From Ophthalmolycus amberensis (taxonomy: Eukaryota > Chordata > Actinopteri > Perciformes > Zoarcidae), in NCBI GenBank assembly GCA_024529925.1, contig JAFEUB010000812.1:1071501-1135500 (forward strand): a stretch of 64,000 nucleotides of DNA. The letters run 5' to 3'. A program made the translations under genes and the position numbers. The notes below the pieces were generated by a model. The model saw only the letters and a list, made by a program, of their open reading frames with translations. It did not search any database and was not told the origin of the DNA. Positions 56,556 through 64,000 of the stretch are shown here, piece after piece. The stretch's first letter is position 1; every line of letters begins with the position of its first letter.

Positions 56556-58573
56556 GGCTGAGTGCATTAAAAAAACACAACATTCACATTAACCTTTTGA
56601 TTTTTGGTGGGAAATTGGTCATATATACAACTATACAATTCAGCAGGCACACATGAGCGTTTTCTGTGTTTGTATGTTGTATGTGCTTGGCTACACCAAA
56701 ATAAATAAATGACACCACAAATTTGTGTTGATTCACTGCACTTGTCACCGACCTCACTACTGTCACTGTCGTCAAACATTTTGCTTGATAATATACATGT
56801 TCATATGTACCTACAGTACATCATGTAAATAATGCATTTAAAATAATATTCTATTCTTTTTTTAAAATAATATTTAAACCAATTCAGAGCATCGAGGGTT
56901 TGCACTGCCCGTCTGAGTTTAGCGTCTTTATCTCTTACCTTTTTTTATGTGTACAAGAGAAAAGAGGGATACAAAGCTGAAGCAGAAACACGAGAAGGAG
57001 GGATAGGCTAAAGGTCAAGTGAGTTAGACCACTGATATATTCCATTAAAGTGAATCATGGTGTTGTAGCACCACATTCAATTTCGTAGGATGACATGGAT
57101 TTGACATTTGTATATGCAATGGTAGGACATGTTCACAAATGAGTGACATTTATTGCAGATTGGATGCCGATTAGCGGCTCAAATAAGTTTGTGAAATCCT
57201 GTTAATAGACAAGCATAAGCTCAGAGGCAGAAATGTTTGTTTAAAAATGTTTAACTTTTTCTCTCGAACAAACAAACACCCACTCTGTGTACACTTTCTT
57301 TGTGGACATATTAGTCACATCAGTAAAAAGCTCTTATCTGTGTTCTCTAGCCCTTTAACACAACCCACGCATTACTCACAAAAACATTTTGTCAATGTCA
57401 GTAAAATTGTATCTCGGCCAAAGGAAAAAATCTCCAAATAAAATGTGCAATAACTGCACTTGTGTATTAATATGTGATAATTTATTTGTTATGATCAGCT
57501 GAGATCACAGCAGGCTTTCAAGTCTGACATGATCACATAAAGAAGATACAGTGGCCGATCGCATTTCATTGTTAAAAAGCGTTTTATTTTGCAGTTTAAA
57601 GAAATACTCCAGAAGAGACTTAAAAGTTCAAAAGGTCCCAGAAACGTCTTTAACCACTCCTGCATCATAACCTCATACTGTTCTTTTGTATACTCATTTA
57701 AATTCGATATTTTACACACAAAAAAGCCCCAAAATGTCAAAAGACAAGTGAGATGGTCATCTCACAAAAAAAGAGAATCTAGTCAGGGTTGTATAAAATG
57801 AAAGAAAAGTATACTATTGCTGGTAGTGTACTTGTACTTGTAAGCTTAATGCTCAGTCTCTGTTGTCTGACTGAGTGAATAAAAGATTAAGTGACTATAC
57901 CACTAATAATACTAATACTATTTGCCCTATGATACAGTGCAGCATGGAAACAAACGGAACACTAGCCTATACATCATGTAAGTGAGCACTGGTTTTAGCC
58001 TGGCCGCCCCTAAAACAATGTTTTGGCTCCACCAATGGAAGTGTGGATAGCTGTTTGAATCTGTCGTTTGCACTCAATGTAAGCAGTTCAGTCTGGCAAA
58101 TGTAAGCAGGTAACTGCTAGCATCAACAGGAAGCTTTGAATTTAGCTACATGTCAAAAATGTGTTGGGAAGATAATTAACATAAATGGACAGTGGAGAAG
58201 TGGTTTATGCTGCAGTAAGCCGTTTCTACATTTTGATCCTGGTTTTCACCATGTCTCCATAGTTCTTTTGTAACTATCCCCAGTGCACTATGACCCATCA
58301 GCCAGCCCGAGCCAGCCATTGGCCTGCAGAGCAGCAGATAGCAACTGTTTGCTCATCCTTTGGGAAAGAGGGGAAAGTCCAGTATCAGCCTCCGTCCAAA
58401 CCCTGCCTGCAAAAACTAGGATTACAGGTCTTGCAAAGGAAGATTTACAAGCCTGTGTCAGTCTAAATGTTAAATGATCTTCCGGGATAGGCTTTAGTGA
58501 TTAAATCGGGGGGTTTTATTCGGCCCAATCTGTGTTTGTGTGCGTGTGTGTGTGTCTGTCTGTGTGTTAGAGG
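56556..58573. other. Spacer between the two fetuin genes
   Basis: No exon seen. It must include the promoter of the fetub-like gene, but no clear TATA box was found; a gtttta-type AT stretch near 58512 is the only candidate. Confidence 0.4.
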
Positions 58574-58782
58574 ATGAGTGTGTACCTTCTGGTCCTATGT
58601 CTGGCTTTGCTGCAGCAGGGGGGGAGAGCCAGGCCAGACCCTCCAGGCTGCAATAGCCCTGAAGCGGTGAGGGTGGCAGAAGAGGCCCTGGAGCAGATCA
58701 ACCAGGACCGGACAGATGGATACATCCTGAGCCTCAACAGACTGTACGACCTCTCTCACACTCATGGAAAGGTGAGGGCGAA

Positions 58783-58837
<55 letters not shown>

Positions 58838-60923
58838 GCACACACAAAAACATGAACACGGTTCTACGCCATCTTGTATCTTGAAAGATGCAACAGAGTA
58901 CCAGCAGCTGCGCAAAAAATATACATGAAAAGAAAGATTGAAATGTGTGTGGGTGTGTGTGTGTGTGTGTGTGTGTGTCCAGGAGATAAGTGGGTCATTC
59001 TACAAACTGACCATTGATGTCATGGAGACCAGATGCCACATCACCAGCAGGAAACCATGGAAACAATGTGAAGTCAGAGACACTGGTGCCGTACCGGTAA
59101 GTACCACAGTGTGGTATCTTTACTCTTCAAAGATCAACACAATTGGTGTTTTGTTTTTCTTTAACATTTGCATATGTTATCGAAGTTGACCTATCAGTTT
59201 GGTTTTATATGTTTAGTTTCATATGTTTGTGTCCATCAGGTGTATGGAGAGTGTGAGGTATCAGCCTCTGTTGACTCTCAAGTCAAACTTCACAGCTACT
59301 CCTGTGCACGTCGTGAAGGTAAATCCTGTTTATTTTGTCATTCATTTAATTACACAAAAACACACACATTCTCTGTGATGATGTGTCACAAGCCTATTTT
59401 TTTTGGCACTTTGCCGCTTAGATTTTGTAAACGTTATTGAGGTGTGAAATGAGATGCTGACATACATTGAATTAGTTTCTCTTATATGTTCTGTCCCTCT
59501 CTAAGGCGAGTAAACATGTCATCCATCTTTTCTTTCCCCCCACAATTTGGCAAAGTGTAGGAGGACATTTTTTGGGGGGGTAAAGCAGAGGGAAGCGAGG
59601 AAAGCTGATGATAGCTGAAAGAGTTCACACTGTAGGATGGAGGTTAAATCCTCAACACACACTTTCAGACACTTTACATTGACCCTTTGGGCCTGTTGAT
59701 GCTTGTGTTTAGTTCCTGCCACTGCGGTGGTGGATGTGTGTCCGGACTGTCCCACAGCTGACAACCTCAACGAGCCCGTCGTCAAAGAGACAGCCAACCT
59801 CTCACTGCAGAGGTTCAATGAAGAGAGCCGCCTGGCCAACTACTTTACTCTGGAGAACATTACGAGAGCCAGTTCACAGGTCAAGAAAAATACCTATTAA
59901 TCGAGTTATTTTTCATAACTGAGTGAGAAAGTATACATTTAGAAATCTTGACTGAACTACTTCTAAAACGAGGCTTTTCCAAACGATTTTATTTTCAATA
60001 AAATACAAAAATTGAACAATTCTTACTTCGGTAAGTAGTTAACAGGTGCGCAGTATTCTTACACATGTGCGTGTATGCGTGTATGCATCATGTGTTTTGT
60101 GTGCTTTGCCAGTGGGTTCATGGTCCATCCTACTTTGTGGAGTTCACGATCCTAGAGACGGTGTGTTCAAAGACCGCAGATGCCAGTGACCCGAGCGACT
60201 GCCCGCCTATGGACTGTCAGTTTGCTGTGAGTCACACACACCACTGTTGAACCTTGTCATGCTTGCAAACAAGACGCCGCCATGTTGTAAATCCAGGCTC
60301 AACCGTTCTCGATTTCTGTTTCCGCTCAGCATAGAGGCTTCTGTTTGGGCTCACACGTGGCCCACGTGGACCAGTTTGAAATCAGACTGCCTGTCGGAAT
60401 AGAAGGACAGCTCGTATCGGGACCGCAAGCCCGTAGATGTGAAGTGTGAGATCTATGAACCTCAGGTACCTGCTTCAGATCCGTTCCCCGAGATCTCAAA
60501 TGGGCATTATTATAGGTCAAGTGGAAAGACTTGCTTATACTATTGATGACCACTGAGAGAAATACCACCCAATTTTGCTGCTCCGCAGATACAGTTTATG
60601 GTACAATATGGTCAGTCTCTCCACTCTCAGCCATAGTTGCTTTCTCGTGTCTCTTCCCCTTTAGGCTGCCGCTGTGGAGGAGCAGGCCCACGCAAAAGCA
60701 GACGGTGGACACACTGGGCATCAGCGTCACAACCACACACACCTGCACCCCCACTGAGCACGTGCACTCAGTCACACCCAGCACAGGCCTCGCTGTCTCC
60801 GAGCCTCGGGGAACCCTCGGGACCGTGGTGGACCGGCCTGCCTCTCTCCGGTCTGCCCCGGCGGCAAGCTCATGCCCCGGTCCGCAGAGACACAACCTGG
60901 GCTTGGAGAGACTGAAGCTCTGA
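58574..60923 (+). CDS. fetub: Fetuin-B-like gene, reading frame broken twice near the 3' end
   Basis: Fetuin-B is a liver-made plasma inhibitor of astacin metalloproteases. Exons: 58574-58771, 58983-59096, 59240-59318, 59713-59879, 60113-60226, 60330-60465 and 60665 onward. Residues 1-19 look like a signal peptide. QINQDRTDGYILSLNR, CPDCP (140-144) and SSQWVHGPSYFVEF closely follow human FETUB. Exon 6 is 136 nt; its ends need a multiple of three, and its frame changes by +1 between about 60390 and 60402, after which DRKPVDVKCEIYEPQ is restored. Read literally, the protein stops at 60447 after 263 residues. In exon 7 the expected frame ends at TGA 60755, but the neighbouring frame continues as EHVHSVTPSTG to SCPGPQRHN and a stop at 60923; CPGP also occurs at the human C-terminus. 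So two one-base insertions, real or from assembly, break the gene. It lies 2.2 kb after ahsg, same strand. Confidence 0.85.
58791..58834. repeat. (CA)n microsatellite in fetub intron 1
   Basis: CA tract near the donor of exon 1. A matching (GT)n tract precedes the acceptor at 58943-58978, so the 211-bp intron is bounded by complementary CA and GT runs. Confidence 0.9.
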
Positions 60924-62136
60924 TTGGTCGGAACCGGGACGGCTGATCTACTGATCAAGTTATTTCCTGCATGTTGTAATTAGTTAAGAAAGGCAACAAA
61001 TTGTAACCCAGAAATCAAATATGGGAGGACAGTGAATAACCCTTGTGAATAATCTGAGCGTTTGATTGAAGAATTGATATGGTGAGAAGCTCATTTTTCA
61101 CATAACGTGGGAATATTTATGTAAAAAGACGACGTTTTCTAATCCAGAGACAGGTGTCTGTACACCCAAACAGGAATTGCTTAGCTCGAAAAGTAGTCGG
61201 GGAAAAAAACGGAACTCAGATTGTTCAAATTTTTGTTTGTTTGTTTCTTAAAAGATTTTCAAATAATTTGCGAGTGTAAAATAGATTTACACTGTCTCTA
61301 CTTTCTGTACTTTGTACCTTGATAACATTAATTGCTGTTAAATAGTCTATTACAGTACAATGAAGCTGGCAAACACTTTGCTTGCTCTCTGGTTTATTCC
61401 ATTTGTTTGTTCTTGTCCATCGACTGACTATGATATTTTAATGCATCAGAATATATGAGAGGTGAATTGTGTACAGTGCAGGAGAAATTATTATTTAATT
61501 TGAATGTCGTTAATTTGAAGCGGGTTCCACTCAACCACTGAAGAACAGGCAGTTGTTCAGTAGTGGGCTAAATCATGTTCAACAAAAAGTTACTGGTACT
61601 CGCTTTGGTGTGAAACTCATAATATATCATCAGTTATCATTTATTATCATCACAAATCTAAATATACTGTCACACTTTTACCACCCAGTGTAACTTCAAT
61701 CAACGCTGCATGATAACACTGATGACGAAATAATTGCTCATTGGCTGTAACTATTTTAATATTTTTTTTAGCTACATGCATATTTTTATATTTTTTGTGA
61801 TTGAACTTGCAAACACAACATTATGTTGTTTAAGCTGTTGTTTGTTACTTCCCTTAGGTTGCCACCACCATAATGACAAGATTATTAGCCAAATCATTAG
61901 TAATTAAAACTCCCTTCACATGTTCATGCTGAACTATAAAATATCCCCCAACGAACAGAAAGCTCACCTGGACGCTCAGACGGGATAATTACGTTTATGT
62001 CCAATGAATGAGTAATTATCGCTGAACATAACATGGAAAAAAGGAAACAACAGTCACCCCTTTAAATTGTCTTCTTTCACCACAGCGTGACTCAGGTAAG
62101 CTGTCCACCACGCACCAACAGGTGCCAAACTAGCTC
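60924..62136. other. 3' flank of fetub, spacer
   Basis: AT-rich, no exon seen. No AATAAA could be assigned with confidence to fetub within the first kilobase. Confidence 0.35.
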
Positions 62137-62209
62137 GCCAGTGATCGTATAGTGGTTAGTACTCTGCGTTGTGGCCGCAGCAACCCCGGTTCGAATCCGG
62201 GTCACGGCA
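62137..62209 (+). tRNA. tRNA-His(GTG)-like gene with an extra acceptor-stem base
   Basis: The sequence GATCGTATAGTGGTTAGTAC (D arm, A box), the anticodon loop TTGTGGC in a CTGCG/CGCAG stem with anticodon GTG at 62171-62173, and GGTTCGAATCC (B box) are those of vertebrate tRNA-His. A T run (62213-62216) lies just downstream as a pol III terminator. The 5' side reads GCC-A-GTGA against TCAC-GGC on the 3' side, so A62140 is an unpaired extra base in the acceptor stem. This makes it a probable decayed copy or a sequence error; otherwise it would be functional. Confidence 0.8.
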
Positions 62210-63889
62210 CAGTTTTGTAATCCGTGACTTCTCCTGAAGCTCTTAACAAAACAACATCTACTTTAAAACAGAGCTGTTGTTCTTATAATGTACAGAAACA
62301 GTATCAATGCAGCAGAGAAAATAAAACACAAGTTGAAATCCAAACATTATAATGCTGAACAACTTGCCATCACTTACAAATTTTGATATTGGGGAAATTA
62401 GTGTTTTATTGCACTTGCTACTTCCATACATTTGGAAGTATACATTTAGCAGCATGTGGACCACCAACTACATAAGAAAATATGAAAGGGCCTATTCTGC
62501 AAACTATTTGTACCTTTTTTTGTTGTTAAAATGAATACAAAAGTTCTAAATGTAAATTGCAGTACTGCTAGTTAAGTAATGGATTTGAATCATTTCCCCA
62601 CCACTGAGGCCTGCAGTATTACAAGTCAATCACAGTGCATACAGTCTGAAGCTGCAGCATGACATCACAGTCACAGAGGCGTCTGCACAGAGCATCGTCA
62701 TGTGAAGATGGCAGTTGATTTAAAAAAAAGCTGCGTCAAACGTCATTTCAGATTTCAAAGCAACTCAACACAGAGAACAAAATGATCATGAATATATAGC
62801 ATAAAGAATTTTAAGATATATTAAAAGACAAACGTGCTTTTTTTTTTTGCCAGGAAATGGAAACAAGAGAGAAATTCCCAAGGCCCTTAGAGTCTTCAGT
62901 TTACTTAAAGAAAAAAGGCTTTGTAATTGCTGACACAGGGTGTTGATCTAAAGCTAGCTAGAATACTTAAAATTGCAATAATTTCTAGTTTTCCACTTGT
63001 CCGACTGAATACAAGAAAAAAGGGAACAACAGCAACAAGTTTCAGTGTTGTGTGCTGTAGTTATTGTGCATGTGTCTCAATTGATCACTGTGTGTGTGTG
63101 TGTGTGTGTGTGTGCGCACAGACATCTCGTTGCACCTGTAGAGACTTTTCCTCTGGGCCATTACTGAAAATGAATCACACCTCTTGCCCCTTGATCGGTT
63201 TACTGCAGCGTGTTAGACACCGGACTGAGTCAATAGGCTCACAACAGGAGAGCATTGCTGTGATTTGTGGCAACGAAGTGGCACCATTTTTACAGTCACA
63301 CAACACGGAGCGCTCCAAGAAACTCAAAGAAGCAGCAGCTCATAGTGTTGTTTTGTACTCTTGACTTGTTCTCTGAATGTGATCAATTAAAGGCCTATAT
63401 GTGGCCACTTTCATCTGTTTCTAATGTGCAAATAAATATTTTGTATTAAATAACCATATGGCATGTATGGCATGTATAGGTAAAATGATAAGACTTCATA
63501 TGAGAAGATATATAGGTCATCAGTCCTACTTCAATTGTGTTTTCTGGTCTAAATAAAGTAATGCATAATGTGCAATACTCAGAGTTAGAGGTTAAATTAT
63601 GAAATTGAGTGAATTCATTCAAATAACACAGACATGTGACCAACATTGTGCAGTCTCGCCTCATGCTGTTCAAGGAAACTGAATTAATATACAAGTATAT
63701 ATACATGCATATATTTCTAGATCTTGTGTGAATTTGCAAAGAAATTCACACAAATAGATTATTTTAGTGAGAGAAGTTGTGTTCTGCACTTAATAATATG
63801 TCCACATGGCGGCGCCCTTACATCTGTTTTCACTTCTCGACTCTACTCCGTCAACCTGCAACAGAGAGTCACGATGTAAACATGCTGAC
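62210..63889. other. Spacer, no gene seen
   Basis: AT-rich sequence with a (GT)n tract at about 63088-63113. No supportable exon. Confidence 0.4.
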
Positions 63890-63972
63890 CTGCGATATCT
63901 TTTATGATCGTTAACAGTCAAGGTGCAGAAAGCAGACAGAGTTGCGTTCCCTTCCTGATATATCTTGTCCAT
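63890..63972 (-). CDS. Weak candidate first exon at the right edge
   Basis: An ATG in good Kozak context (gaccATGG, minus strand, 63970-63972) opens MDKIYQEGNATLSAFCTLTV and reaches a GCAG/GTCAGC donor at 63890. No protein family is recognised and no second exon was found. It could easily be chance. Confidence 0.15.
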
Positions 63973-64000
63973 GGTCGAGGCTTATGAAACTGTTTGACTC

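Overview
This is a vertebrate nuclear genome window, almost certainly from a ray-finned (probably percomorph) fish. The evidence is: vertebrate gene families split by GT-AG introns, many short (CA)n/(GT)n/(TA)n tracts, tRNA-derived SINEs, and an interspersed repeat ending in the ATTGA tandem tail common in teleosts. No bacterial or viral gene was recognised.

Layout, left to right. (1) 1-1.45 kb: first coding exon and promoter of gmds (GDP-mannose 4,6-dehydratase), minus strand, with the rest of the gene beyond the left edge. (2) 1.45-8.5 kb: repeat-rich spacer holding one unrecognised plus-strand candidate gene at 5.3-6.0 kb, whose last exon is a coding minisatellite interrupted by an in-frame TAG. 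(3) 8.5-16.1 kb: a complete 13-exon mylk4 (myosin light chain kinase family member 4) on the minus strand, encoding 731 residues with a MYLK3-like N-terminal extension. (4) 16.1-43.6 kb: gene-poor, with SINEs, microsatellites, a perfect 156-bp direct repeat pair, and several isolated exon-like stretches of unknown identity (25.85, 27.35, 29.2 and 34.9 kb). (5) 43.7-48.1 kb: complete serpinb1-like gene, plus strand, 380 residues, with the Cys-Met reactive centre of leukocyte elastase inhibitor. (6) 48.1-52.4 kb: two candidate exons of unknown genes and an old repeat. (7) 52.4-60.9 kb: two tandem fetuin/cystatin-superfamily genes, plus strand. The first is ahsg-like with about 60 histidines encoded in its last exon; the second is fetub-like, and its frame is broken twice in the sequence as given. 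(8) 61-64 kb: spacer with a tRNA-His(GTG)-like gene carrying one extra base in its acceptor stem.

The gmds-mylk4-serpinb1 order matches human 6p25.2. The fetuin pair lies on a different human chromosome (3q27), so this window joins two human synteny blocks. The gene products act in separate places: cytosolic GDP-fucose synthesis, a cytosolic kinase, a cytosolic protease inhibitor of the leukocyte type, and two secreted plasma proteins. There is no sign of an operon-like system. Exon boundaries were placed by reading splice sites and checking phase by hand. All five recognised genes keep phase across every junction, apart from the two marked frameshifts in fetub.
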